The position numbers and the translations under genes are program-made. From an uncultured Streptomyces sp. (GTDB lineage Bacteria; Actinomycetota; Actinomycetes; Streptomycetales; Streptomycetaceae): 18,591 nt of DNA. The stretch is from positions 1-18,591 of the forward strand of contig CAMLJW010000047.1 of assembly GCA_946480485.1 (NCBI GenBank), given 5' to 3'. A model generated the notes under the pieces. The model ran no database searches. It had not been told where the DNA came from and saw nothing but the letters and a program-made list of their open reading frames with translations. Positions 6,864 through 14,225 of this stretch are shown in pieces (position 1 is the first letter of the stretch; every line of letters starts with the position of its first letter).

Positions 6864-7721
6864 TCAGAGGCGGCAGGCGTGGATGGCCGTGGTCAGGATG
6901 GCCCGTGCGCCCAGGTCGTACAGGTCGTCCATGATCCGCTGGGCCTCCTTGGCCGGGACCATGGCACGCACGGCGACCCAGCCCTCGTTGTGCAGCGGCG
7001 ACACGGTCGGGGACTCCAGGCCCGGAGTGAGCGCGACGGCCTTCTCGAGCTGCTCGACGCGGCAGTCGTAGTCCATCATCACGTACGTCCGCGCTACCAG
7101 GACGCCCTGGAGGCGGCGCAGGAACTGCTGGACCTTCGGCTCCGCGGTCCCCTCGGCGTCCGCGCCGGTGCGGCGGACGACGACGGCCTCGGACTTCATG
7201 ATGGGCTCGCCGATGACCGCGAGGCCCGCGTTGCGCAGCGAGGTTCCGGTCTCGACGACGTCCGCGATGACCTCGGCCACGCCCAGCTCGATCGCGGTCT
7301 CGACGGCGCCGTCGAGGTGGACCACGGAGGCGTCGATGCCGTGGTCGGCGAGGTGCTTGGCGACGATTCCCTCGTACGAGGTGGCAACGGTCATGCCGGC
7401 CAGGTCCTCGACGCCGGTGGCCGTGCCGGGCTTGGTGGCGAAGCGGAACGTGGAGCGGGCGAAGCCGAGCGGCAGGATCTCCTCGGCGTTGGCGCCCGAG
7501 TCGATGAGCAGGTCACGTCCGGTGATGCCGATGTCGAGGCGGCCGGAGGAGACGTAGATGGCGATGTCGCGGGGGCGGAGGTAGAAGAACTCGACCCCGT
7601 TCTCCGGGTCGACGATGCGCAGCTCCTTGGACTCCCGGCGCTGCTGGTAGCCGGCCTCATGCAGCATCTCCGCCGCAGGGCCTGACAGGGAACCCTTGTT
7701 GGGGACGGCGATGCGCAGCAT
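6864..7721 (-). CDS. hisG: ATP phosphoribosyltransferase, long form
   Basis: The product has 285 residues. It catalyses the first step of histidine synthesis, condensing ATP with PRPP to phosphoribosyl-ATP, in the cytosol. Visible features are the N-terminal MLRIAVPNKGSLSGP, RPRDIAIYVSSGRLDIGITGRDLL (49-72), the PRPP-binding loop ADVVETGTSLR (153-163), and the C-terminal HisG_C regulatory domain (about 212-285), which marks the long, histidine-feedback-inhibited form that does not need HisZ. AAGGAAG lies 8 bases before ATG. It follows hisE by 60 bases. Together they supply the first two reactions of the pathway but are separated from the main his genes. Confidence 0.97.
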   Translation of the reverse strand: MLRIAVPNKGSLSGPAAEMLHEAGYQQRRESKELRIVDPENGVEFFYLRPRDIAIYVSSGRLDIGITGRDLLIDSGANAEEILPLGFARSTFRFATKPGTATGVEDLAGMTVATSYEGIVAKHLADHGIDASVVHLDGAVETAIELGVAEVIADVVETGTSLRNAGLAVIGEPIMKSEAVVVRRTGADAEGTAEPKVQQFLRRLQGVLVARTYVMMDYDCRVEQLEKAVALTPGLESPTVSPLHNEGWVAVRAMVPAKEAQRIMDDLYDLGARAILTTAIHACRL

Positions 7722-7781
7722 GGGGTCGGCTTCCTTTGTTCGTGCGGAGGAGTCGGGGAGTTGCGGTTACGGCGTTACCGC

Positions 7782-8054
7782 TCAGAGGTGCGCGTACACA
7801 TCGTCGAGGGAGATGCCGCGGGCGACCATCATCACCTGGACGTGGTACAGCAGCTGGGAGATCTCCTCCGCCGCCGCCTCCTTGCCCTCGTACTCGGCGG
7901 CCATCCAGACCTCGGCGGCCTCTTCGACGACCTTCTTGCCGATGGCATGGACTCCCTTGCCGACCAGCTCGGCGGTGCGGGAGGTGGCGGGGTCGCCGTT
8001 GGCGGCCTTGTGCTGGAGCTCGGTGAAGAGCTCCTCGAACGTCTTCTTGGACAT
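7782..8054 (-). CDS. hisE: Phosphoribosyl-ATP pyrophosphohydrolase
   Basis: The product has 90 residues, the usual size for a stand-alone actinobacterial HisE. It hydrolyses phosphoribosyl-ATP to phosphoribosyl-AMP and pyrophosphate, step two of histidine synthesis. It has the MazG-like helical pattern [16 protein letters not shown] (39-54) with the Mg-binding E-E-x-x-E, and EEISQLLYH (63-71) as in mycobacterial HisE. ATG 8052-8054 is the family start ([10 protein letters not shown]); the open frame continues upstream into ribH without similarity. It begins 13 bases after the ribH stop with only a weak GTGGG ribosome site, suggesting translation coupled to ribH. Confidence 0.95.
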   Translation of the reverse strand: MSKKTFEELFTELQHKAANGDPATSRTAELVGKGVHAIGKKVVEEAAEVWMAAEYEGKEAAAEEISQLLYHVQVMMVARGISLDDVYAHL

Positions 8055-8067
8055 GGTGGCGCCCACT

Positions 8068-8574
8068 TTACGCGTTGTGCGGGCCGACCTGACGCCAGGG
8101 TTCGGAGACGGCACGCAGCGTGGCCGCCGTGGCGACGGCCGCAGTGACCGCTTCGTGTCCCTTGTCCTCGCTGGAGCCCACGATGCCCGCACGGTCGAGG
8201 GCCTGCTCCTCGGTGTCGCAGGTCAGTACGCCGAAGCCGACGGGAACGCCGGTGTCCACACTGACCTGAATGAGGCCCTGGGTGACGCCCTGGCACACGT
8301 ACTCGAAGTGGGGGGTGCCGCCGCGGAGGACGACACCGAGGGCGACGATCGCGTCGTAGCCGCGGCCCGCGAGGACCTTGGCGACCACCGGGAGCTCGAA
8401 GCTGCCGGGGACGCGAAGGACGGTCGGCTCGTCGATACCGAAGTCGCGCAGGGCGCGCAGGGCGCCGTCGACGAGGCCGTCCATCACCTTTTCGTGCCAC
8501 TGTGCCGCGATGACCGCGACGCGCAGGTCGCCGCAGTTGCGTACGGACAGTTCAGGTGCACCCTTGCCGCTCAC
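8068..8574 (-). CDS. ribH: 6,7-dimethyl-8-ribityllumazine synthase
   Basis: The product has 168 residues. It joins the pyrimidine intermediate (5-amino-6-ribitylamino-uracil) with dihydroxybutanone phosphate to lumazine, the penultimate step of riboflavin synthesis; family members form pentameric or 60-mer shells. Visible are the substrate strand [12 protein letters not shown] (19-30), PGSFELP (56-62), [10 protein letters not shown] (85-94) with the catalytic His 89, and the phosphate-binding [16 protein letters not shown] (115-130). The start is GTG 8572-8574, behind AGGAGA. It lies 20 bases after the ribBA stop and 13 bases before hisE. Confidence 0.97.
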   Translation of the reverse strand: MSGKGAPELSVRNCGDLRVAVIAAQWHEKVMDGLVDGALRALRDFGIDEPTVLRVPGSFELPVVAKVLAGRGYDAIVALGVVLRGGTPHFEYVCQGVTQGLIQVSVDTGVPVGFGVLTCDTEEQALDRAGIVGSSEDKGHEAVTAAVATAATLRAVSEPWRQVGPHNA

Positions 8575-8594
8575 GTCTCTCCTAAGTGACTTGC

Positions 8595-9941
8595 TTACTG
8601 GTTGCCGCAGGTGGACACGGTGGCCGTGTCCAGCCAGGGCAGGTCGTGACCCATCCGGTCCCGCTTGGTGCGCAGGTAGCGGAGGTTGTGCTCGCCCACC
8701 TTCACGGGCATCGGCTCGCGGTCGGTGACCTTGAGGCCGTGGCGGACCAGCGCGTCGGTCTTGTCGGGGTTGTTCGTCATCAGGCGAACGCTCGTAATCC
8801 CGAGGTCCTCGAGGATCTGCGCGCCGGCGCCGTAGTCCCGGGCGTCGGCGGGCAGGCCCAGCTCGAGGTTGGCGTCGAGCGTGTCACGGCCGCGCTCCTG
8901 GAGCTCGTACGCGCGCAGCTTGGACATGAGCCCGATACCGCGCCCCTCGTGGCCGCGCAGGTAGACCACGACGCCGCGGCCCTCGGCGTGGATGCGCTCC
9001 AGGGAGGCCTCCAGCTGGGGGCCGCAGTCGCAGCGCAGCGAGTGGAAGACGTCGCCGGTGAGGCACTCGGAGTGAATGCGGACGAGAACGTCCTCGCCGC
9101 CGCCGATCTCGCCGTGGACGAGGGCGACGTGCTCGACTCCGTCGACGGTGGAGCGGTAGCCGTACGCCGTGGCTTCGCCGAAGGCGGTGGGGAGTTTTAC
9201 CTCGGCCTCCCGGCGGACGGTGGGTTCGCCAGGGGGTACCCCCTGCTCGGGTGACGTCGTCAGCTCGAGGGAGCGGCGGTAGGCGATCAGGTCCTCGATG
9301 GAGATGATCGCCAGGCCGTGCTTGCGGGCGAACGGGATCAGCTCGGGCAGGCGCAGCATGCTGCCGTCCTCGCCGGCGATCTCGACGATCGCGCCTGCCG
9401 GACGCAGACCCGCGAGCCGGGCCAGGTCGACGGCGGCCTCGGTGTGGCCGTCGCGCACCAGGACGCCGCCGGGCCTGGCGCGCAGCGGGAAGATGTGGCC
9501 GGGGCGCACGAGGTCGCCCGCCTCGGCCTCGCCGCCGGCGAGCAGCCGGAGGGTGGTGGCGCGGTCGGCGGCGGAGATGCCGGTGGTGACGCCGTGGGCG
9601 GGGCCGGCATCGACGGAGACGGTGAAGGCCGTCCCCATCGACTCGGTGTTGTGGTCGACCATCTGCGGGAGCTGGAGGCGGTCGAGTTCGCCGCCTTCCA
9701 TGGGGGCGCAGATCAGTCCGCGGCACTCGCTCATCATGAAGGCGATGATCTCGGGGGTCGCCTTCTCGGCGGCGATGACGAGGTCGCCCTCGTTCTCGCG
9801 GTCCTCGTCGTCGACGACCACAACCGGGCGGCCCGCCGCGATGTCGGTGATGGCCTGCTCGACCGGGTCGAGCGCGAAGTCCTCGATGTTGTCCGTGTGG
9901 TCGGTGTGGTCGGTGTTGAACCAGGCGGACGCCGCTGTCAT
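8595..9941 (-). CDS. ribBA: Bifunctional DHBP synthase / GTP cyclohydrolase II
   Basis: The product has 448 residues and supplies both riboflavin precursors. The RibB part (about 22-225) makes 3,4-dihydroxy-2-butanone 4-phosphate from ribulose 5-phosphate: acidic [10 protein letters not shown] at 44-53, RPGHIFPL at 146-153, HTE at 166-168. The RibA part (about 245-432) opens GTP: zinc ligands C293, C304 and C306 ([16 protein letters not shown]) and GHEGRGIGL at 330-338. Both halves look intact. ATG 9939-9941 is chosen for its GGAAGGAG site and because it overlaps the ribM TGA by 4 bases; the frame stays open far upstream. Residues 11-18 (DHTDHTDN) come from a 9-base tandem repeat and are not a family feature. 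Confidence 0.96.
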   Translation of the reverse strand: MTAASAWFNTDHTDHTDNIEDFALDPVEQAITDIAAGRPVVVVDDEDRENEGDLVIAAEKATPEIIAFMMSECRGLICAPMEGGELDRLQLPQMVDHNTESMGTAFTVSVDAGPAHGVTTGISAADRATTLRLLAGGEAEAGDLVRPGHIFPLRARPGGVLVRDGHTEAAVDLARLAGLRPAGAIVEIAGEDGSMLRLPELIPFARKHGLAIISIEDLIAYRRSLELTTSPEQGVPPGEPTVRREAEVKLPTAFGEATAYGYRSTVDGVEHVALVHGEIGGGEDVLVRIHSECLTGDVFHSLRCDCGPQLEASLERIHAEGRGVVVYLRGHEGRGIGLMSKLRAYELQERGRDTLDANLELGLPADARDYGAGAQILEDLGITSVRLMTNNPDKTDALVRHGLKVTDREPMPVKVGEHNLRYLRTKRDRMGHDLPWLDTATVSTCGNQ

Positions 9942-10591
9942 GCCGGGGCTCCTTCCAGGACGGGCTGCGCGGCCCTGTGGGAACGCAGCCACCAGTCGCG
10001 CATGCCCCAGAGGACGAGTGCGCCGTAGATGATGTAGACGAAGCCGGAGAAGGCGAAGCCGTTGGCGAAGTTGAGCGGCACGCCCACCAGGTCGACGAGA
10101 AGCCAGGCGAACCAGAACTCGACCATGCCTCGCGCCTGGGCGTACATGGCGACGATCGTGCCGACGAAGATGTACGCGTCCGGCCAGGGATCCCAGGAGA
10201 GCGTCGGGTAGGCGGTGAACAGGGAGCCGACCGCGAGGGTTCCGAGCGCGGCACCGCCGACCAGGTGGGCGCGCTCGCGCCAGGTGGCGAACCGCACGGC
10301 GAGGGACCCGTGGGAGCCGTTTTCGGCCCGCTCCTTGCCGCGGTTCCACTGCCACCAGCCCCACGCGGCTACGGCCATGACGACCACCTGCTTGCCGGCG
10401 CTGCCGGAGAGGTGGGCGGTCGCGAAGGCCGTGAGCAGGATGGCGCCGGACAGGAACTGGGCGGGCCAGGTCCATGTGGAACGCCGCCAGCCGAGGGCGA
10501 GGGCGATCAGACCGATGGTGTTACCCATCGTGTCGGCCCACATGATGTGCTGCCCGAAGAGCGTGAACGCCTCGGAATTCAGCCAGTTCAC
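9938..10591 (-). CDS. ribM: PnuC-family flavin transporter RibM
   Basis: The product has 217 residues. The PnuC fold is recognised from about six to seven hydrophobic segments (near 22-36, 44-60, 68-82, 108-127, 138-152, 157-176, 179-198) and from WGWWQW at 77-82 and [17 protein letters not shown] at 159-175. PnuC proteins take up vitamin precursors by facilitated diffusion. In actinobacterial rib operons this member is RibM, reported as a riboflavin transporter, and the location between ribE and ribBA supports that rather than nicotinamide riboside uptake. GTG 10589-10591 overlaps the ribE TGA (GTGA), and the ribBA start overlaps its own stop, so translation is coupled on both sides. Confidence 0.9.
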   Translation of the reverse strand: MNWLNSEAFTLFGQHIMWADTMGNTIGLIALALGWRRSTWTWPAQFLSGAILLTAFATAHLSGSAGKQVVVMAVAAWGWWQWNRGKERAENGSHGSLAVRFATWRERAHLVGGAALGTLAVGSLFTAYPTLSWDPWPDAYIFVGTIVAMYAQARGMVEFWFAWLLVDLVGVPLNFANGFAFSGFVYIIYGALVLWGMRDWWLRSHRAAQPVLEGAPA

Positions 10592-11190
10592 CGCGCGGCC
10601 CCCCGGGTGCCGAGCAGCCGCTCGACGTACTTGGCGATGACGTCGACCTCGAGGTTGACCGGGTCGCCGGGCTGCTTGAGGCCGAGCGTGGTCAGGGCGA
10701 GCGTTGTGGGGATGAGGCTGACGGTGAAGTAGTCGGGGCCCGCGTCGACGACGGTCAGGCTGATGCCGTCGACGGTGATGGAGCCCTTCTCGACGACGTA
10801 GCGCGTGAGGTCCGCGGGGAGCGAGACCTTCACGATCTCCCAGTTGTCGGACGGCTGGCGCTCGATGATCTCGCCCGTGCCGTCCACATGGCCCTGCACG
10901 ATGTGCCCGCCGAGGCGCTCGCCGAGAGCCATGGGGCGTTCGAGGTTGACGCGGGAGCCGACGGCAAGGACGCCGAGGCTCGAGCGGTTCAGGGTCTCGG
11001 CCATCACGTCCGCGGTGAACTCGTCGCCTTCGTGGTCGATGACCGTGAGACAGACGCCGTTGACGGCGATGGAGTCACCGTGCCGCGCGCCTTCGGTGAC
11101 GACGGGGCCACGGAGCCGGAAGCGGGAGGCGTCGTCGAGGTTCTCGACAGCCGTGACCTCGCCCAGCTCTTCGACGATTCCGGTGAACAC
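10588..11190 (-). CDS. ribE: Riboflavin synthase alpha subunit
   Basis: The product has 200 residues. It dismutates two lumazine molecules to riboflavin and the ribitylamino-uracil. Two lumazine-binding repeats are visible (about 1-97 and 98-195), each with its signature: VNGVCLTV at 43-50 and VDGISLTV at 140-147. The N-terminus MFTGIVEELGEV is invariant in the family, fixing the start at GTG 11188-11190 behind AGGAGG. An in-frame ATG at 11289 with GAGGGG close before it could give a 33-residue extension, which family knowledge argues against. First gene of the operon, about 150 bases after the FMN riboswitch. Confidence 0.96.
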   Translation of the reverse strand: MFTGIVEELGEVTAVENLDDASRFRLRGPVVTEGARHGDSIAVNGVCLTVIDHEGDEFTADVMAETLNRSSLGVLAVGSRVNLERPMALGERLGGHIVQGHVDGTGEIIERQPSDNWEIVKVSLPADLTRYVVEKGSITVDGISLTVVDAGPDYFTVSLIPTTLALTTLGLKQPGDPVNLEVDVIAKYVERLLGTRGAAR

Positions 11191-11340
11191 TCCCGGGTCC
11201 TCCTGCCTCTTCGGGCACGGACTCCGGGGCCTGTCGATGACGACAACAGGTACGGGCGACGACACCGGGTGCGACGCCGTATGAGACATGCCCCTCGGGA
11301 CACTCGAAACAGACGACGGCGCGCACGAATGCCCGCCCGC

Positions 11341-11467
11341 CGCGCACTGCCTCCCATCCGGACTTTAACCGTCGGTCCAGGAATTTCACCTGGTCAACCG
11401 GCCGCTGGAAGCGACCGGGTCGCGGACTTTAACCGCCGGTTCGGAGTTTCACCGACCCCGGAGTGCG
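11341..11467 (-). promoter_or_regulatory. FMN riboswitch (RFN element)
   Basis: Read on minus, the element starts with CGCACT, pairing with a terminal AGTGCG (P1 stem, 11462-11467 with 11341-11346). Between these arms come the RFN signatures: GGTGAAACTCCGAACCGGCG, then GTTAAAGTCCGCGACCC, a variable stem, CAGGTGAAATTCCTGG, CCGACGGTTAAAGTC and CGGATGGGAGGCAGTG. Binding of FMN is expected to shut off ribE and the genes behind it. The 150 bases to the ribE start contain the ribosome site but no T-tailed terminator that I can see, so control is probably at translation, the usual mode in actinobacteria. Confidence 0.95.
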
Positions 11468-11607
11468 CTGCTTCTGGTACAGGGACAGTGTGCCACGACT
11501 GATCGATGTGCACGGGGCGAATATCTGTGGGGTGGCTCACAAGACGTCGCGATGGAGTGCAGGCCACACTTGAGGGTGGACAACTTCCGTGGAAACAAGG
11601 CATCTTG

Positions 11608-11676
11608 TGACGTACGGGCGTGGCAACTCATGAGGTACATGCGTGGCAACTTTTGACGTACAGGCGTGACCCCTCG
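11608..11676. repeat. Three tandem 23-bp direct repeats
   Basis: Units start at 11608, 11631 and 11654, with an exact 23-base period. Each begins TGASGTAC and has GCGTGRC in the middle; the first two share GCGTGGCAACT. Units 1 and 2 match at 18 of 23 positions, and units 1 and 3 also at 18. The array ends 17 bases before the -35 box of a plus-strand promoter and lies upstream of the riboswitch transcript on the other strand. It looks like a row of protein-binding sites. There are no spacers, so it is not CRISPR. Confidence 0.7.
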
Positions 11677-11692
11677 CAAGGGGGCACACTTG

Positions 11693-11721
11693 TTGACGAA
11701 CTGGTCTAGTCCTCTTAGGGT
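11693..11721 (+). promoter_or_regulatory. Consensus promoter with dre-like operator in the spacer
   Basis: TTGACG (11693-11698), a 17-base spacer and TAGGGT (11716-11721) give a near-perfect SigA-type promoter. The spacer 11700-11715 reads ACTGGTCTAGTCCTCT. This matches the DasR-responsive element ACTGGTCTAGACCACT at 14 of 16 positions; DasR is the GntR-family repressor of chitin and N-acetylglucosamine genes. A repressor bound there would block RNA polymerase directly. No gene with a ribosome site follows. Confidence 0.65.
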
Positions 11722-11735
11722 CTGCGTTCACGGCC

Positions 11736-11794
11736 CGCTCCAAGAGCGACCCGGCGGCGGTGACGACCGGCCCCTGCCCGCCGCCGGGTCTTGG
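11736..11794 (+). terminator. Paired hairpins directly after the dre promoter
   Basis: A small hairpin CGCTC-CAA-GAGCG (11736-11748) overlaps a much stronger one. In the latter, 13 bases at 11748-11760 (GACCCGGCGGCGG) pair perfectly with 11778-11790, extended by CCAA/TTGG (11740-11743 with 11791-11794) across a bulge. With a transcript start near 11728, the RNA would meet them within some 15-65 bases. There is no T-run, so termination is likely but not certain. Confidence 0.5.
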
Positions 11795-12379
11795 CCCTGG
11801 TGCCGATGGGGAGGTCGGTCGGGCGGGGGTGTCCGCCGCAGGCCGGCCGCCGAGGGGAGACCGTCGGTCCCCGCGCCGGGAGCAAGCCGCTTTCACCGGT
11901 GCCGCCGGTGCCGCCGGAGGCGCCCCGGCGGAGGGTGCCGTCGAGGACGACGGCGGCCGGGGCCGACCGTCTCGACAAGTCGATCATGTCCGATCAGCCG
12001 GCGGAAAGGTCGGTGTTCCGGAGTCGGCGGTTCCCGGCGCACGATGATGAACCAGTAACTCGCCGTCGGACAGGGCGCCGTTCCCGTGGCGACTGGTGTC
12101 GTCGATCGCGGCACCGAGGCCCGCGGGGCCACGAGCGTGTCAAGGTCCGCCGCAGTCGCCCTGCGGCATCGCGCAAGGCACGCGGACCGGGACGCTCCCC
12201 TTGACCGAGCCGCCCGAGGTGACGGCCCGGCCCCGCGCTCGGCCCGGCGCTGGGCAGGCACATGTGACACGTCGCGCTCCCCCTCCTCCGCCTCCTGCGC
12301 GCCGTGCGCGTTCCCTCGTTCTGGGGAAGTGCTCGGCCCGGCGGTCCTCAGGCCGGCGCAGGCCTGCGATCCTGCCCCC
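11795..12379. other. 585-base stretch with no convincing gene
   Basis: Frames here are open only because the region is very GC-rich. Their translations are Arg/Pro/Gly-rich, lack family motifs, and lack ribosome sites. The plus-strand frame of the next gene is open back to 12086 but shows no similarity before 12380. No tRNA, rRNA or clear mobile element was found. It may be decayed DNA left from a lost gene. Confidence 0.5.
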
Positions 12380-13066
12380 ATGGTGCAGTTGGAACACTTC
12401 GCGACTCCGGTGGACCTGGTCGTCTCGCGTATGCGTGCGCTGAGCGCTGCCTGGCCGGAGCGGGACGGCGTCGCGGTCTTCAACCGCGTCTACCTGGCCG
12501 TCACGGAGGAGGTCGACCGGCACGTGGACGCCGGGCACTTCCCCGACCCGCACGCGGCGATCACCCTGGACGTACGGTTCGCGGAGCGCTATCTCGCGGT
12601 CGTCGACACGGTGGCGGACGAGCGGCGTCCGCCGGCCTGCTGGCGGCCGCTGTTCCAGTTCCGGCGCCATCCCGGCGTACGACCCCTGCAGTTCGCGTTC
12701 GCGGGTATCAATGCGCACATCGGGCACGATCTGGCGCTCGCGGTGGTGGACGCCTGTGGTGCGCTCGACTGTGAACCCGCCGACCTGGAGGACGAGTTCG
12801 ACACCGTGGGCGACATCCTCATCACGCTGGAGGAGCGCATCCGCGAAGATCTGATGCCGGGCCCCGACATCCTCCAGATCGCCGACCCGCTCACGCATCT
12901 GCTCGGCTCGTGGAGCCTGGAGCGGGCACGGGACGGCGCGTGGTCGGCGGCCCGCGCGCTGTGGGCGCTGCGCGGACTGCCCGACCTCGCCGAGGAGTTC
13001 GCCCGCCGCCTCGACGCGGCGGTCGGTCTGGCGGGCCGGATGCTGCTCACTCCACTGCCGGACTGA
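12380..13066 (+). CDS. DUF5995 family protein
   Basis: The product has 228 residues and belongs to a conserved actinobacterial family of unknown function (DUF5995). The hallmark stretch CWRPLFQFRRHPGVRPLQFA (87-106) followed by GINAHIGHDLALAVVD (109-124) is present; the paired His residues and following acids suggest a helical, possibly metal-binding protein, but no activity is known. Further conserved pieces are VAVFNRVYLAVTEEV near 31-45 and LMPGPDILQIADPLTHLLGSWSL near the end. ATG 12380 starts the family-like part (VQLEHFATPVD) and has no ribosome site. A CGATCC box about 7 bases before it suggests a leaderless transcript. There is no signal peptide. Confidence 0.85.
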   Translation: MVQLEHFATPVDLVVSRMRALSAAWPERDGVAVFNRVYLAVTEEVDRHVDAGHFPDPHAAITLDVRFAERYLAVVDTVADERRPPACWRPLFQFRRHPGVRPLQFAFAGINAHIGHDLALAVVDACGALDCEPADLEDEFDTVGDILITLEERIREDLMPGPDILQIADPLTHLLGSWSLERARDGAWSAARALWALRGLPDLAEEFARRLDAAVGLAGRMLLTPLPD

Positions 13067-13115
13067 TCCGGCCACGCCGCCGCGCGTACCGCCGACTTCA
13101 CCTCGACACGCGTTA

Positions 13116-13128
13116 AGTTGACAGTTGA
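13116..13128. repeat. AGTTGA direct repeat before the oxidoreductase gene
   Basis: AGTTGA occurs at 13116-13121 and 13123-13128, one base apart, 37 bases before the start codon. It overlaps a TTGACA that lacks a suitable -10 box at the right distance. It may be a regulator site of MarR type, but this is only suggestive. Confidence 0.3.
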
Positions 13129-13164
13129 ACCTTCTGACGCGAACGACGCACAAGGAGCGTGCGC

Positions 13165-14094
13165 ATGGCCACTCGGCTGGGTCTCAGTCTTCCTCAATGG
13201 CAGCAGTACGACATCGGCCGAGACGTGCCCGATGTGGCGCGCGCGGCCGAGCGGATCGGCTACGAGAGCTTGTGGGTGCTGGAGCGCGCCCTGTTCCCGG
13301 AGCCGGCGACCCAGGGCCTCTACGGCGTTCCGGGGCTGCCTTGGCCCGATCTGTACCGCGGGGTCGCCGACCCGCTGGTGACGCTGACGCTGGCCGCCAC
13401 GGTCACCGAGCGGGCCCGGCTCGGTACGAGTGTCCTGGTCGCCCCGCTCCATGGCCCGTTCCAGCTGGCCAAGGCCCTCGGCACACTGGACGCGGCGAGC
13501 GGCGGCAGGGTCGTGGCCGGCCTGGGCACCGGTTGGTCGCTCGACGAGTACGCGGCCGCCGGGGTCGCACCGTTCGAGGAGCGCGGCCGGGTCCTGGACG
13601 AGATCATCGACGTGTGCCGAGCAGTGTGGGGCCCGGATCCGGTCGTGTACGAGGGACACCTCACCAAGATCGCGTCGGCCGTGGTCGGACCCAAACCCGC
13701 CCGGCCGATCCCGATCCTGTTGCCCGCCAACAGCAAGAAGGCGCTGACTCGCCTCGTCGACCGCGCCGACGGCTGGATGCCCATCGCCATGGGGGCCGAG
13801 CAACTCGCCACGCAGTGGCGAGAGTTGCAGGACCTCGCGGCCGAGCGCGGCCGTACGAAGCCGGCCGAGTCGGTGGTGCGGGTGAACGTGCAGTACACGG
13901 CGAAGGGTTACGCCGGGGCGGACCGTGCCCCGTTCCAGGGGAACGTCGAGCAGATCGTGGCGGACCTCAAGGCCCACGCCGAGGTCGGCCTGGACGAGTT
14001 CTTCCTCGACCTCCAGGGCACGTCGCGAGACGCCCAGGAGCTCAAGGACCTGGCCGCCGAGGTGTACACGGCGGCGCGGGCGGCCGGAATCTGA
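13165..14094 (+). CDS. F420-dependent LLM-class oxidoreductase
   Basis: The product has 309 residues with a luciferase-like TIM-barrel. The N-terminal RLGLSLPQWQ strand, the stretch ARAAERIGYESLWVLER (26-41), the RARLGTSVLVAPLHGPFQLAKALGTLD region (84-109) and GRVVAGLGTGW (114-124) are the usual F420/FMN-binding framework, with a C-terminal substrate region closing the barrel. Actinobacterial members mostly use coenzyme F420 to reduce or oxidise small molecules; the substrate here is unknown. ATG 13165 follows AAGGAG by 7 bases; a GTG at 13159 is also in frame but too close to that site. It follows the DUF5995 gene by 98 bases and appears to have its own control region. Confidence 0.88.
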   Translation: MATRLGLSLPQWQQYDIGRDVPDVARAAERIGYESLWVLERALFPEPATQGLYGVPGLPWPDLYRGVADPLVTLTLAATVTERARLGTSVLVAPLHGPFQLAKALGTLDAASGGRVVAGLGTGWSLDEYAAAGVAPFEERGRVLDEIIDVCRAVWGPDPVVYEGHLTKIASAVVGPKPARPIPILLPANSKKALTRLVDRADGWMPIAMGAEQLATQWRELQDLAAERGRTKPAESVVRVNVQYTAKGYAGADRAPFQGNVEQIVADLKAHAEVGLDEFFLDLQGTSRDAQELKDLAAEVYTAARAAGI

Positions 14095-14108
14095 CTCGTG
14101 TGCAAGGG

Positions 14109-14123
14109 GGACCGGCCCGGTCC
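14109..14123 (+). terminator. Short hairpin after the oxidoreductase gene
   Basis: GGACCG (14109-14114) and CGGTCC (14118-14123) form a 6-bp stem around GCC, 15 bases past the stop and between convergent genes. No T-run follows. Confidence 0.35.
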
Positions 14124-14197
14124 TCAGAACCTGTGTCCGCTTCGTTGCAGGCGCCGTGGGGCCGGGGGATTGGCCGGGTCGGTCTCGCACCCAAGCC

Positions 14198-14225
14198 CCT
14201 CCGGGACCACCGCGTCAGACGGAGG
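14198..14225 (-). terminator. Hairpin spanning the end of the GT2 gene
   Basis: CCTCCG (14198-14203) pairs with CGGAGG (14220-14225) around the stop codon of the GT2 gene. It may end or stabilise that transcript; the evidence is structural only. Confidence 0.25.

Noticed and set aside
6357..7685. 442-codon plus-strand open frame opposite the PH gene and hisG
   Set aside because: A shadow of hisG, whose protein is unmistakable; the frame has no family features or ribosome site.
11537..11610. Inverted repeat TCACAAGAYG with arms 55 bases apart (11537-11546 and 11601-11610)
   Set aside because: Nine of ten bases match but the arms are short and far apart; could be chance in the space examined.
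11608..11676. CRISPR array
   Set aside because: The three units are directly adjacent with no spacers, and no cas genes are present.
12086..12379. Upstream in-frame extension of the DUF5995 gene
   Set aside because: Arg/Ala-rich, no conservation expected, and the recognisable family N-terminus starts at ATG 12380.
11893..12483. Minus-strand frame with a transposase-like string (VVLDGTL also appears in an overlapping frame near 11930)
   Set aside because: Only a handful of residues recall IS5-type transposases, in the wrong surroundings and without inverted repeats; too weak to call a mobile-element remnant.
13118..13146. TTGACA as the -35 box of the oxidoreductase gene
   Set aside because: The bases 17-18 positions downstream (GAACGA region) do not resemble a -10 box, so the match is probably part of the AGTTGA repeat instead.
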